From contig NZ_CP092192.1 in assembly GCF_022344005.1 (NCBI RefSeq), positions 204,140-268,139 on the forward strand: 64,000 bases of DNA, read 5' to 3'. A program made the translations under genes and the position numbers. The stretch comes from Deinococcus sp. KNUC1210 (GTDB taxonomy: Bacteria > Deinococcota > Deinococci > Deinococcales > Deinococcaceae). Of the stretch, positions 17,530-26,833 are shown piece after piece; positions within the stretch are counted from its first letter, which is position 1, and each line of letters begins with the position of its first letter. The notes beneath the pieces were generated by a model. That model was not told the DNA's origin. It made no database searches and saw only the letters and a program-made list of their open reading frames with translations.

Positions 17530-19125
17530 GTGAGCCTGCTGCCGGACGCTGGGGCCGCCCGACTGCCAGCCCTCAGGCCCAAACCTCCGCTGGAGCCTCA
17601 GGCCCTGATTCATCTGGCCCGCTCATCCGGTGACGTGTTCGAGCGCTGCGTTTCGCAGGCACTCCAGACGACGAGGGCGACCACCGTCATGGCCTTTGTT
17701 CACCGCCCCCTTCAGGACGTGCTGGAAGTGGTGGCCGCTGCTGGACATCTGGCGGAGGAGGTGCTCCACCGCAAACTGCGGCGCGGTGAAGCGCTGGCCT
17801 GGCTGGTGTACAGCTCGGGTGAGGAACTGCTGCTGGCCGAGCCACACAAGCACCAGGAGGCGCATTTCGTATCGGGAAAACGTCGTCCGGGGATGTATCT
17901 GGGCGTGCCGCTGATCGATCCGGATGGACGGGTGTTCGGCGTGCTGTCGGTCGATACCACCGACAGTGCCGAAGTCCTCGCGGCCGACGACGCCAGCGCA
18001 CTTCATCTGTTGGGGCAGGCGGTGGGGGCGGCCTATTCGCGGCTACTGGCCCTCGAACAGGCGCAGCTCACCGCCCAGCGGTACGAGCAGCTGGCCCGGC
18101 TGTCTGCCGACCTGGAACTGCTTCAGGACCCGAATGAGATCGCCCGGCACGCCCTGGGCACGCTGCTGGATATCAGCGGCTTTTCGGTGGGCGGGCTGTT
18201 CGAGGTGCAGCCCGACGGACAGGTGGCGCTGCAACTGCTGATGGGGCCAGCCGCCAACACCGAGCTGAACTCGGCCTGGCTGCGCCTGCCTCACGCCCCG
18301 CGCGGCATCATTCGGCAGGTAATCTCGCAGCGGGTCGCGCTGGTCATGCCAGATGTCCAGAACCCCGCGAATACGCCTCTGGAGCGGCGCAGTCTGATCC
18401 GCACCGCGCTCGCTGCTCCGCTGATGGCGCAGGGCGAAGTGGTCGGCATCATCGGGCTGGCACAGTTTCATACGCAGCAGGAAGTGTCGCCGGAACTGGT
18501 CAAGTTGCTGGAGATGGTGGCCCTGAGAATTGACCGTGCGGTGGAGCGGGCCTCGGGGGTCGAGCGGCTGCGGCTGCTGCGCGAGGCGGCGCTGCGTTCG
18601 GTGGGGCGGGTGCTGGAATACCGCGACGACGAGACCTTCGGTCACACCGACCGGGTGACCACTCTGGCGCTTCGGCTCGGAAGGGTACTGGGCCTGAGTG
18701 CCGACGCCCTGCAACATCTGCGCTGGGGAGCGTACCTGCACGACATCGGCAAGGTCGCCGTCAGCGACGCCATTCTTCGCAAACCTGGCCCCCTTACTCC
18801 GAGCGAGCGACTGGAGATGCAGCGCCACGTCGTCACCGGCTACGATCTGCTGCTCGACGAACTGTTCGTGCCCCGCGAGGTGCGCGAGGTGGTACGCCAT
18901 CACCATGAACGCTGGGACGGCGCGGGGTATCCGGACGGGCTGGCGGGACATGATATTCCGCTGCTGGCACGCATCTTCAGCGTGGTTGATGTCTACGACG
19001 CCCTCACGAGCGAGCGGCCCTATAAGCATGCCTGGCCGAACGCTGCTGCCCTGGCCGAACTGTCGCGCTGTGCGGGTACTCAGTTCGATGCAGAGGTCGT
19101 GGCGGCCTTCCTGACGCTGCTCTGA
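17530..19125 (+). CDS. GAF-GAF-HD-GYP phosphodiesterase
   Basis: A 531-residue cytoplasmic protein with two GAF sensor modules (about 40-175 and 195-335) and a C-terminal HD-GYP domain that hydrolyses cyclic di-GMP. Key residues are seen in ETFGHTDRV, YLHDIGKVA, RHHHERWDGAGYPDGL and SVVDVYDALTSERPYK. The GAF1 text includes GVPLIDPDGRVFGVLSVDT, a classic GAF strand pattern. The start is GTG 17530; the frame is closed by TGA about 50 nt upstream, so no earlier start is possible beyond that. The preceding 295 bp (17235-17529) hold no gene. It adds a degradation arm to the GGDEF and GGDEF-EAL genes at 6.4 and 12.4 kb. Confidence 0.88.
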   Translation: MSLLPDAGAARLPALRPKPPLEPQALIHLARSSGDVFERCVSQALQTTRATTVMAFVHRPLQDVLEVVAAAGHLAEEVLHRKLRRGEALAWLVYSSGEELLLAEPHKHQEAHFVSGKRRPGMYLGVPLIDPDGRVFGVLSVDTTDSAEVLAADDASALHLLGQAVGAAYSRLLALEQAQLTAQRYEQLARLSADLELLQDPNEIARHALGTLLDISGFSVGGLFEVQPDGQVALQLLMGPAANTELNSAWLRLPHAPRGIIRQVISQRVALVMPDVQNPANTPLERRSLIRTALAAPLMAQGEVVGIIGLAQFHTQQEVSPELVKLLEMVALRIDRAVERASGVERLRLLREAALRSVGRVLEYRDDETFGHTDRVTTLALRLGRVLGLSADALQHLRWGAYLHDIGKVAVSDAILRKPGPLTPSERLEMQRHVVTGYDLLLDELFVPREVREVVRHHHERWDGAGYPDGLAGHDIPLLARIFSVVDVYDALTSERPYKHAWPNAAALAELSRCAGTQFDAEVVAAFLTLL

Positions 19126-19175
19126 GCAGGCCGGGCATTCAGCCTTTTTCCCCTGCTGTTGGGTATGCTGACCTC

Positions 19176-21242
19176 ATGCCCAAACGCCCTGCCGTGCGCA
19201 CGCTGGCCCTGCTCGCCCTGCTGTCCTGTGCGTCCAGCGCCGGGGCCGTCAGCTACGCGCTGCCCTTCAATCTCAAGGCCCTGAGCAACCGCTCTTTGCT
19301 CGGCGGCAACAAAGAGATGTCGCTGCCTGCTCTGAGCGCCGCGCAGCAGCAGACACTGACCCGGCAGGGCTTCGTGATTTCGCCTGCCGAGCAGAACAGG
19401 TGGCGGCAGTTTCATCAGGTCTACGAGGCCACCCGCTACGCCGAACAGCCGGTGTTCGTGACCACCGATTCGGCGCTGCACATCTATCATCTGGTCTTCG
19501 ACAAGCTGCTGCGCGACCTGGAGCGCGAAAGTCTGGCACCCGCCCTCAAGGCGCTGGCAGGCCGCAGCGTGACGGCGGCGCAGGCGCAGGTCAGGGCGCT
19601 CGCAGGCACGCCGCTCGCCCCCAACGCGCTCCAGGCGCTGGCGTACTGGGCAGTGGCGCAGCGGCTGATCGACCCGCAGGCCGCCGTTCCCGCCGAAGTG
19701 AGGCCGCAGGTAACGGCGCAGCTCCGCCTGATCGACGCCCACGCGGGCATCGCCGCCTCTCCGGTCTTCACCAGCCCGGATTTCACGGAAGATTACTCGC
19801 AGTACGTGCCCCGGGGTCACTACACCCGCAGCGCCGCGCTGAAAAACTACTTCCGGGCCATGATGTGGCTCGGGCGTATCAACCTGCGTGTAAAGGACCC
19901 CGGCGAAACGCGCACGGCGGCCCTGCTGACCCGGCTGCTGGTGCAGGACGCGCAGACCAGCAAGCTCTGGGCACGGATCTACGACCCCACCACCGAACTG
20001 ATCGGCGCGAGCGACGACCTGAATATCCGCCAGTACAGCGCCGCGCTTCAGACGACGCTGGGCGGCGATATCCGCGCCCTGTCGGACGACAGCAAGCTGA
20101 GTGCCTTTCAGGCCGCGCTCGCCAAGCTGCCGCCCCCGCGTGTGAACAGCGTGTTCGTGGTCGCCCGGCCCGGCGAAGGTGCCGAGGTGCGCCAGCGCGA
20201 CACCCTGGGCTTCCGGGTGATGGGACAGCGCTTCACGCTCGACGGCGCGGCGCTGCAACAGCTCGTATACCGCGAGGTGGGCGACCTTCAGAAGCCGCGC
20301 ACCCTGCCCAGGGGCCTCGATCTGATGGCCGCGCTCGGCAGCGACGCAGCGAAGGCCGAACTTCGCACACTGGGCGATTTCAGTTTCAAGAACTACGAAT
20401 CGCAGCTCGCCAAGGTCCGCACCCAGTTCGCTGCCCTGAAGCCTGCCGACTGGAAAGCCAATCTGTACAGCGGCTGGATCTATACGCTTCAGGCCGTGGT
20501 GAAGCCGGACACCCGCGACGCCCGCTACCCGGCCTTCATGAGAATGCCTGCCTGGAGCCGCAAGGAGCTGCTGACGGCACTGGGAAGCTGGACGGAACTG
20601 CGCCACGACACGCTGCTGTACGCCAAGCAGGTGATGGCCGAGATGGGTGCGGGCGAGGAGCCGGAACATCCTCGCGGCTACGTCGAACCGAACGCGGCAG
20701 TCTGGGCGCGGCTGCTGGCGCTGGAGGCGCAGACCCATGACGTGCTGAAGTCGCAGAACATCCTGTCTCAGCGCACCGCCGAGAATCTGGCGAGCCTGAG
20801 CGACATGCTCGGCTTCCTACAATCGGTCACGGCCCGCGAGCTGTCGGGCGGCAGGATCAGCCGCGACGAATACGACCGGATCCACTTCTACGGCGGCTGG
20901 CTGGAGGAACTGACCACCGCCAGCACCGACCCCGAGGGGGGCGATCAGGGCGGCAGTCCAGCGTTCGACGAACCCCCGTATGCCGCTGTGGTGGCCGACG
21001 TGGCGACGGATGGTGGCAGTGGCACGGCGCTGGAAGAAGGCACCGGCACCATTCAGGAGCTGTATGCCCTGGTGCCCGACGGCAGGGGCGGCACGCAGGT
21101 GGCACGCGGCGGTGTGTACTCACAGTACGAATTCACGGTGCCGCTCGCAGGTCGCCTGACCGACGAGGCGTGGCGAGCCCGGCTAAGCGCGGGGCAGATT
21201 CCGCCGACCCATCCGTGGCTGCGTGGCGTGGTGGTCAAGTAG
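19176..21242 (+). CDS. Exported DUF3160 protein
   Basis: A 688-residue secreted protein. The signal peptide is clear (basic MPKRPAVR, hydrophobic LALLALLSCASS, cleavage near AGA-VSY). The body matches DUF3160: PVFVTTDSALHIYHLVFDK near residue 90, then YFRAMMWLGRINLR and SGWIYTLQAV. It is mostly helical. The family has no settled function. TATGCT lies 6 nt before the ATG, fitting a leaderless transcript. Its 3' end is followed closely by a CapA-like gene and another exported protein, forming an apparent envelope operon. Confidence 0.85.
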   Translation: MPKRPAVRTLALLALLSCASSAGAVSYALPFNLKALSNRSLLGGNKEMSLPALSAAQQQTLTRQGFVISPAEQNRWRQFHQVYEATRYAEQPVFVTTDSALHIYHLVFDKLLRDLERESLAPALKALAGRSVTAAQAQVRALAGTPLAPNALQALAYWAVAQRLIDPQAAVPAEVRPQVTAQLRLIDAHAGIAASPVFTSPDFTEDYSQYVPRGHYTRSAALKNYFRAMMWLGRINLRVKDPGETRTAALLTRLLVQDAQTSKLWARIYDPTTELIGASDDLNIRQYSAALQTTLGGDIRALSDDSKLSAFQAALAKLPPPRVNSVFVVARPGEGAEVRQRDTLGFRVMGQRFTLDGAALQQLVYREVGDLQKPRTLPRGLDLMAALGSDAAKAELRTLGDFSFKNYESQLAKVRTQFAALKPADWKANLYSGWIYTLQAVVKPDTRDARYPAFMRMPAWSRKELLTALGSWTELRHDTLLYAKQVMAEMGAGEEPEHPRGYVEPNAAVWARLLALEAQTHDVLKSQNILSQRTAENLASLSDMLGFLQSVTARELSGGRISRDEYDRIHFYGGWLEELTTASTDPEGGDQGGSPAFDEPPYAAVVADVATDGGSGTALEEGTGTIQELYALVPDGRGGTQVARGGVYSQYEFTVPLAGRLTDEAWRARLSAGQIPPTHPWLRGVVVK

Positions 21243-21265
21243 GCACGCCGATTCGGGCCTTCAGC

Positions 21266-22081
21266 GTGCTGCCTGCGGCCCTGCTCCTGACCTGCACTGC
21301 TGTCGCCGCGCCGCTGCTGGCTCTGGGCGGCGACGTGAGTCTGGCACGCGGCATTCGCGCCGATGATCCGCTGGGGCCGGTTCGGCTGGCCCTGCACGCC
21401 GACGCCGCCTACGCCAACCTGGAAAGCCCGCTGACCTCGGAGCCGGGGCAGACACGCGGCATCGATCTGCGTGCAGGGCCGGAGCGGGTGGGTGCGCTCT
21501 CGGTCTTCAGGGCGCTCGGTACCGAAAACAACCATATGCAGGACGGTGGCCCCGGCGGGCTGATCCAGAGTCGGCGGGTGCTGGCGGCAGCGGGCGTTCA
21601 GCCGGTTTCGCGCACGCTGCACTTCTCGGAGGTCGGCGGCGTGCGGGTCGCGTGGATCGCGTTTTTCGACGACGGCACAACGCTGCCCCCGCTGGTAGCG
21701 ATTCGGGCGGGGGCAGCGGGAGCGCGGTACGTCGTGGTGGGCGTTCACTGGGGCGCGGAATACCAGCCGACCACGCCCCGGCAGCGCCACCTCGCCGCTG
21801 AGCTGGCACGTGCGGGCGCCACCCTGATCGTGGGAAGCGGCCCACACGTCCTTCAGGGGCATGAACTGATAGGCCGCACGCTGGTGCTCTACAGCCTGGG
21901 CAACCTGCTCTTCGATTCGAAGTTCCCGAGTGCCCGCGTCGCGGCGGTGGTGCGGGTGCGCCTGGACGCCCTGCACGCCGCCTGCGCCATTCCGACCCGT
22001 TCACGGGCAGGCAGAGCCGAACTCGCCGACCCACAGGAAGCGGCCTACGCGCTGTCGCGGCTGGGCCTGCCACCATGCTGA
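21266..22081 (+). CDS. CapA/PgsA-like capsule-type phosphoesterase fold protein
   Basis: About 271 residues from GTG 21266, which gives a good signal peptide (LPAALLLTCTAVAAP); the open frame extends to ATG 21170 inside the preceding gene. CapA/PGA_cap marks are LALGGDVSLARGI, ANLESPLTSEPG, GVHWGAEYQPTTPRQRHLA and SGPHVLQGHE followed by YSLGNLLFD. The usual 'ANNHA.D.G' is ENNHMQDGG here, keeping Asn-His. The family is metallophosphatase-like and linked to poly-gamma-glutamate or capsule systems, but the reaction is uncertain. It overlaps the next gene by 7 bp. Confidence 0.78.
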   Translation: MLPAALLLTCTAVAAPLLALGGDVSLARGIRADDPLGPVRLALHADAAYANLESPLTSEPGQTRGIDLRAGPERVGALSVFRALGTENNHMQDGGPGGLIQSRRVLAAAGVQPVSRTLHFSEVGGVRVAWIAFFDDGTTLPPLVAIRAGAAGARYVVVGVHWGAEYQPTTPRQRHLAAELARAGATLIVGSGPHVLQGHELIGRTLVLYSLGNLLFDSKFPSARVAAVVRVRLDALHAACAIPTRSRAGRAELADPQEAAYALSRLGLPPC

Positions 22082-22678
22082 AGCGCCTCGCCTGTCTGCT
22101 GGCCCTGATCTGCGGCGGCTCCGGCTGGGCAGACGGCACCTCGCCTGTGTCCGGCTGGCGCGTGCTGGACGGCAGAGGCGTGAGCTCGGCAGCGAGGGCT
22201 GTGCGCCTGAACCGCCCCTGCCCCGCCCTGACGTTGCCTGCCTCGTGGCGTGTGCTGGACGAGGTATACGCCGACGTGACCGGCGACGGACAGCCGGAAT
22301 GCCTGCTGGCGCTGTGGCGGCCCTGGCACGACTGGCCGACCCGCCGCTGGCAGACACAGCCCTCACCCATCGCGGCCAATCACGACGCGGCGGGCCTGAG
22401 TGCCCATCTCGCCGTTCTCAAACCGCTGGGAAAAGGTCGGTATCAGCCGCGCTGGGTCGGCAGTGCGCTGTATCAGCCGATCGTGGGTATCACGGTGTTG
22501 CCAGACGGCAAAGTCGCCACGCTGGAGACCACATATGCGCGGGGACAGAGCGGCAGCAGTGTCGATCTCAGCGTCTGGAGCTGGACGGGGTTCGGCTTTC
22601 GGCGCGAGGCACGGTGGCCGGTTCGTGGCAAAAAAACTGGCCGTGGAGCGCAGCAGCGGCTTACCGGCAGTGCGCTAG
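22075..22678 (+). CDS. Exported protein of unknown function, probable frame break near the end
   Basis: Not recognised. It starts with a signal peptide (LKRLACLLALICGGSGWADG) and continues as a small periplasmic protein with a possible calcium-binding-like loop (VTGDGQPECLLALW), as in FG-GAP/VCBS-type repeats. The start overlaps the CapA-like gene by 7 bp. As written the frame does not stop but runs antisense through the cupin and urtE genes to 23529, which is implausible. Removing one A from the A7 run (22630-22636) gives KKLAVERSSGLPAVR and a stop at 22676-22678, 11 bp before the convergent cupin gene. The corrected protein has about 200 residues. Confidence 0.6.
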
Positions 22679-22689
22679 GAGCGCTGGTT

Positions 22690-22989
22690 TTACTCCCCGC
22701 TTCCCTCTTCCGGCTGGCTGATAGCCTCGACAGCGCTGAACGTCTCCAGAAAGTGATAGGTGTGCATCGCACCCTGAGGAATCAGATAGGTGTCGCCCAC
22801 GCCGACGGTGTGCCGCTCGCTGTTCACCTCGACTTCGGCCCGGCCCTGGAGCACGTAGCCGACCGTCTCGTAAGGGCTGGTGTGCATTTCCTTGTGGGTG
22901 CCCGGCACTTCGCCCGACCACAGGCGCAGCGCGACGCGCTCACCCTGCACGAGAGTTTTCCCAGCGGCATTCGGATTCATCTTGGTCAT
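22690..22989 (-). CDS. Small cupin-domain protein
   Basis: A 99-residue single cupin. Motif 1 is MHTSPYETVGYVLQGRAEVE, with His and Glu as potential metal ligands. Motif 2 is GDTYLIPQGAMHTYHFLE, with the distal His. Such stand-alone cupins are small-molecule binding proteins or enzymes; no specific reaction can be named. It lies just downstream of, and in the same direction as, urtEDCBA with a 106-bp gap and no clear terminator, so read-through is possible. Confidence 0.8.
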   Translation of the reverse strand: MTKMNPNAAGKTLVQGERVALRLWSGEVPGTHKEMHTSPYETVGYVLQGRAEVEVNSERHTVGVGDTYLIPQGAMHTYHFLETFSAVEAISQPEEGSGE

Positions 22990-23095
22990 AAGCGCATGCT
23001 GCCGCGCTCAAATGGGCCGGGCGTGTGCAGACGGTGTGCAGACAGTTCAGAAAACGGAGCATATAGTCGGACGCTGTCCGCCTCTGAAGCGTGCC

Positions 23096-23800
23096 TCAGA
23101 CGCCCAGATACCGCTGCACTGCTCCGGTCGGTGTGTCTGCCGTCAGTCCGGTATCCACCAGTCGGCCCTTCTGCATCACGTAGTAGCGGTCGGCAAAAGC
23201 CCAGGCGAAATCCAGATACTGCTCGACCAGCAGCACAGCGACCCGCAGTTCCTGGCGTATGCGCGTCAGTGCCGTTTCGATCTCCTGCACGATGCTCGGC
23301 TGAATGCCCTCGGTGGGCTCGTCGAGCAGCAGATAGCGCGGTTTCGTCACCAGGGCGCGGCCAATCGCCACCTGCTGCTGCTGCCCGCCGCTCAGGTTTC
23401 CGGCCTTGCGGCTCGCCATATCGCGGCAGATGGGAAGAGGTTCGTAGACCAGTTCGGGAATCTCGTGTTTCACCGTTCCCCGGCCTCCCAGCGCGGGCAG
23501 GCCCATCAGCAGGTTCTCGTGCACGCTGAGCTGCGAGAACAGCCCCCGGCCCTGCGGCACATATGCCAGCCCACTGCGGGCGCGGGCGAAAGCGGGCAGG
23601 CGTTCGACCTGCTCGCCGTTCAGCCGCACGCCGCCCCCCATGACCGGATGCAGCCCGCTGATGGTTCGCAGCAGCGTGGATTTGCCCACGCCGTTTCGCC
23701 CGATCAGCGTCACAGCCTCGGCGTCGGCAATTTCCAGATTCACGTCCCAGAGCACCTGACTCTGCCCGTAGGCGGCGCTGACATGTTCAAGTTTGAGCAT
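23096..23800 (-). CDS. urtE: Urea ABC transporter ATPase UrtE
   Basis: A 234-residue ABC ATPase of the LivF/UrtE type. Walker A is GRNGVGKST, the Q-loop lies in YVPQGRGLF, the signature is LSGGQQQQVAIGRAL and Walker B is LLLDEPTEGIQPSIV; the H-switch region is VAVLLVEQYLDFA. The 'EGIQPSIV' form and 'VEQYLDFAW' are typical of UrtE rather than of LivF. It is the last gene of urtABCDE and overlaps urtD by 14 bp. With UrtD it powers import of urea. Confidence 0.9.
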   Translation of the reverse strand: MLKLEHVSAAYGQSQVLWDVNLEIADAEAVTLIGRNGVGKSTLLRTISGLHPVMGGGVRLNGEQVERLPAFARARSGLAYVPQGRGLFSQLSVHENLLMGLPALGGRGTVKHEIPELVYEPLPICRDMASRKAGNLSGGQQQQVAIGRALVTKPRYLLLDEPTEGIQPSIVQEIETALTRIRQELRVAVLLVEQYLDFAWAFADRYYVMQKGRLVDTGLTADTPTGAVQRYLGV

Positions 23801-24587
23801 CTTCGGCTCCTGTGGGTGCTTCCTTGGGTCGCCCCAGATAGATTTCCATCACCTCGGCGTCGGCTCTGAGCGCCGCCAGATCGCCCTCGCGGAAGACCTG
23901 TCCCTGATGCAGCACCGTGATCGGTGCGTCCAGCAGCTCGACGAACTGCATGTCGTGATCGATGACCAGCACGGTATGTCTGCCCGCCAGCGAGCGAATC
24001 AGATCGGCGGTCTGAGCAGTTTCCTGCGCGGTCATCCCCGCCGTGGGTTCGTCGAGCAGCAGCAGTTCCGGTTCTGCCGCCACCACCATTCCGATTTCCA
24101 GCCACTGCTTTTCGCCGTGTGCCAGCAGCGAGGCGAGCTGCCCTGCCTTACCGCTCAGGCCGGTCAGCGTCAGCAGTTCGTCCACGCGGGCTGTCTCGGC
24201 GGCACCGGCTCCGGGTTTCAGGCTGGCGAACACGCCTTTGCTGCGCTTGGCGGCCACGCGCAGATTTTCACGGACGCTCAGACCGTCCAGCACGCCAGGA
24301 GCCTGAAATTTCCGGCAGATACCCAGGTTGGCGATTCTGTATTCTGGCAGCCGGGTGATGGACTGCCCCCGGTAGCGCACGTCACCCGACGCGGGGCGCA
24401 CCTTGCCGATGATGGTGTCGAGCAGCGTGGATTTGCCCGCACCGTTGGGGCCGATCAGCACGCGCAGACTGCCACGCGCCACGCTGAGGCTGAGATTCTG
24501 AAGCGCCTTGAAGCCGTCGAAACTCACGGTGATGTTCTGCACGTCCAGCAGGGGGAGGTGGTCGGGGTGCGGAGTCGAAGCCGTCAT
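23787..24587 (-). CDS. urtD: Urea ABC transporter ATPase UrtD
   Basis: A 266-residue ABC ATPase of the LivG/UrtD type. Walker A is GPNGAGKSTLLDTIIGKVRP, the signature region is ASLLAHGEKQWLEIGM (the LSHGxKQWLEIGM form of UrtD) and Walker B is LLLDEPTAGMTAQET; the H-loop is VIDHDMQFVELL. The N-terminal DGFKALQNL motif is also diagnostic. It overlaps both urtC (4 bp) and urtE (14 bp), indicating tight translational coupling. Confidence 0.92.
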   Translation of the reverse strand: MTASTPHPDHLPLLDVQNITVSFDGFKALQNLSLSVARGSLRVLIGPNGAGKSTLLDTIIGKVRPASGDVRYRGQSITRLPEYRIANLGICRKFQAPGVLDGLSVRENLRVAAKRSKGVFASLKPGAGAAETARVDELLTLTGLSGKAGQLASLLAHGEKQWLEIGMVVAAEPELLLLDEPTAGMTAQETAQTADLIRSLAGRHTVLVIDHDMQFVELLDAPITVLHQGQVFREGDLAALRADAEVMEIYLGRPKEAPTGAEDAQT

Positions 24588-25696
24588 GCCTGCTCACCCG
24601 TCTTGGATGTCCGGGGAAGGTCGGCAGCGTGCCCGGCTCCGGCCTCGACCTCACTGCCTCCGGCTGATCCCCGGCGATTCAGCAGGCCCGCCACCCCCTG
24701 CGGCAGCACCAGCACCACCAGCACGAACAGCGCTCCCATGATGTACAGCCAGGCGTCGGGCACCGCGCTGGAAATCCTGTCTTTGGCGAGCTGGCCCGCG
24801 ACCATTCCGCCCACGGCGCCCACGATGCTGGCCCGGCCTCCCAGGGCCACCCACACCACCAGTTCGATGCTGAAGGTCACGCCGATCATGGCGGGTGAAA
24901 TGGTGCCCAGATGCAGGGTATACAGCGCTCCGCTCAGGCCCGAGAGCAGACCACCGAAGGCGAACGCGGCGATCTTGTAGGCGGCGGGGTTGTAGCCCAG
25001 AAACCGCACGCGGTTCTCGTTGCCCTGAATGGCGGTCAGCAGCGAGCCGAAATGCGTGCGGAGCAGCCAGGAGGTGCCTGCCATGCACACGCCCAGAATC
25101 AGCAGCGTGACCCAGTACAGCCCGTGCGTCAGCCCCGTGCCGCTGCTCCGCAGATCGATGCCCAGAAAGGTCTGAAAGTCGGTGATGCCGTTGGTGCCGC
25201 TGGTCAGGCCCTGCGAGCCGTTCAGCCACGTCACGAACGCCAGCACCAGCGCCTGCGTGATGATGCTGACGTACACGCCCGTGATGCGCCGCCGGAACAT
25301 CAGCCACGCCACCAGCCCCGCTGCCAGCGCCGGGAGGATCAGCACCATCGCCAGGGCAAACGGTGCACTGGCAAACGGTTTCCAGAACCACGGCAGACTC
25401 TCCACGCCGTTGTAGACCATGAAATCGGGCAGCTCTCCCTTGGCGGTGGCGGCCAGCTTCAGGTGCATCGCCAGCGCGTAGCCGCCGAGTCCGAAGAACA
25501 GCCCCTGTCCCAGACTCAGAATCCCGGTACGCCCCCACACCACGCAGATGCCCAGGGCGGCAATGCTCAGGGCCAGGACGCGGCCCAGCAGCGTCAGCGA
25601 GTACGCGCCCAGATAGAACGGCGCGGCGATCAGCGCGGCGGCAGCAACCAGCAGCAGCGCCGTCTGGGTCGCCCGGTTCATCGCGCCCCCAGTCAT
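24584..25696 (-). CDS. urtC: Urea ABC transporter permease UrtC
   Basis: A 370-residue LivM-type permease with about ten hydrophobic helices. GRTGILSLGQGLFFGLGGYA and NENRVRFLGYNPAAYKIAAF are standard UrtC motifs. The start ATG 25694-25696 overlaps the urtB stop as ATGA; a longer open frame to 25747 exists but would overlap urtB by 55 bp. The last 30 residues are a hydrophilic tail. It partners UrtB in the membrane channel for urea. Confidence 0.92.
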   Translation of the reverse strand: MTGGAMNRATQTALLLVAAAALIAAPFYLGAYSLTLLGRVLALSIAALGICVVWGRTGILSLGQGLFFGLGGYALAMHLKLAATAKGELPDFMVYNGVESLPWFWKPFASAPFALAMVLILPALAAGLVAWLMFRRRITGVYVSIITQALVLAFVTWLNGSQGLTSGTNGITDFQTFLGIDLRSSGTGLTHGLYWVTLLILGVCMAGTSWLLRTHFGSLLTAIQGNENRVRFLGYNPAAYKIAAFAFGGLLSGLSGALYTLHLGTISPAMIGVTFSIELVVWVALGGRASIVGAVGGMVAGQLAKDRISSAVPDAWLYIMGALFVLVVLVLPQGVAGLLNRRGSAGGSEVEAGAGHAADLPRTSKTGEQA

Positions 25697-26598
25697 GCAT
25701 CCTCCAGCGCCCGAGAGCGGGTGGGAATCAGGCCTCTGGGCTTCCACTGAAGGAAGGCCACCACCAGAATCAGCATGATCGCCTGCGCCAGACTGGAACT
25801 CGTCAGCCCCTCGGCCAGTGCGGTGGTAAAGCCCAGCAGCAGCGCCGCCGCGCCTGCGCCCAGCACGCTGCCCACGCCGCCGACCACCACCACCAGAAAG
25901 GCATTGACGATATATGCCGATCCGACTGCCGGATTGACCGGCGACAGCAGCGCCAGTCCCACGCCCGCGATCCCCGCGATGCCCGCGCCCAGCGAAAACA
26001 CCAGCAGATCGAGCTGCCGGGTGTTCACGCCCAGCGCCGCCGCCATCTCACGGTTCTGATTCACGGCCCGCACGTGCATTCCGAAGCGGCTGCGGCTCAG
26101 CAGCAGCCACATTCCGCCCAGCACCAGGGCTGCCAGCACGATCACGAACAGGCGTACATACGGAAAGGTCAGGCCGTCGAGTGCGCCGCCGTGTACGGTC
26201 ACGGCTCCGTTCAGCCAGTCGGGGGCCGTGACAGGAACGCCCGTGCTGCCAAAAATCTGCCGCGCCGCCTGTTGCAGGATCAGGCTGATGCCCCAGGTGG
26301 CGAGCAGGGTGTCGAGTGGACGCCCGTACAGCCGCCGAATGACCGCCGCTTCCAACAGTGCCCCCAGCAGCGCTGTTCCCACAAAGGCCAGCGGAAACGC
26401 CAGCCACAGGAACCCCGGCCCGGCGACCTTGGCGGCGATGAAGGTCAGGTAGCCGCCGATCATCAGAAATTCGCCGTGCGCCATATTGATGACCCGCATC
26501 AGGCCAAAGCTGAGCGCCAGTCCCAGCGCCGTGAGCAGCAGCAGGCTGGCAACCGACAGGCCGGTGAACAGTTGTCCGGACAGAAACACAGGATCCAT
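25693..26598 (-). CDS. urtB: Urea ABC transporter permease UrtB
   Basis: A 301-residue LivH-type permease. Hydrophobic helices alternate with the diagnostic GLMRVINMAHGEFLMIGGYL, TLLATWGISLILQQAARQIF and RAVNQNREMAAALGVNT. The start ATG 26598 follows AAGGAG at good spacing; the longer open frame to 26769 reads through the urtA-urtB hairpin and is not coding. Length is normal for the short form of UrtB, without the long periplasmic N-terminal extension of some homologues. Confidence 0.92.
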   Translation of the reverse strand: MDPVFLSGQLFTGLSVASLLLLTALGLALSFGLMRVINMAHGEFLMIGGYLTFIAAKVAGPGFLWLAFPLAFVGTALLGALLEAAVIRRLYGRPLDTLLATWGISLILQQAARQIFGSTGVPVTAPDWLNGAVTVHGGALDGLTFPYVRLFVIVLAALVLGGMWLLLSRSRFGMHVRAVNQNREMAAALGVNTRQLDLLVFSLGAGIAGIAGVGLALLSPVNPAVGSAYIVNAFLVVVVGGVGSVLGAGAAALLLGFTTALAEGLTSSSLAQAIMLILVVAFLQWKPRGLIPTRSRALEDA

Positions 26599-26748
26599 AG
26601 GGCTCCTTGAGGAGTGGAGGGCTGAGGAACCGGGGCGGGAAACAAGGTCAAACGGAAACGATGAACAGAAAAAGGAGCGTCTATCAAATGACAGGGCGAT
26701 CAAATTGCCGTCTGTGGGGCATTCTTCTGATGTTGTAGCTTCTGGAGT

Positions 26749-26785
26749 GCCTCTTCCTGCATCCGTCACCCGTGCAGGAAGAGGC
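26749..26785 (-). terminator. Hairpin between urtA and urtB
   Basis: A perfect 13-bp inverted repeat (26749-26761 and 26773-26785, 11-nt loop) sits 48 nt after the urtA stop and 150 nt before urtB. It has no T run on the minus strand. Its place suggests partial termination or mRNA 3'-end protection so that the binding protein UrtA is made in excess over the membrane subunits. Confidence 0.7.
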
Positions 26786-26833
26786 CCGCATCTGTCGCTC
26801 TGTCCTAGCTGCTCTCAGGACTTCTGACGGCTC

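Noticed and set aside
22075..23529. 484-codon frame running through the cupin and urtE genes
   Set aside because: Beyond about 22640 it is antisense to two well-supported genes and has Arg/Pro-rich shadow composition. A one-base A-run correction gives a natural stop at 22678.
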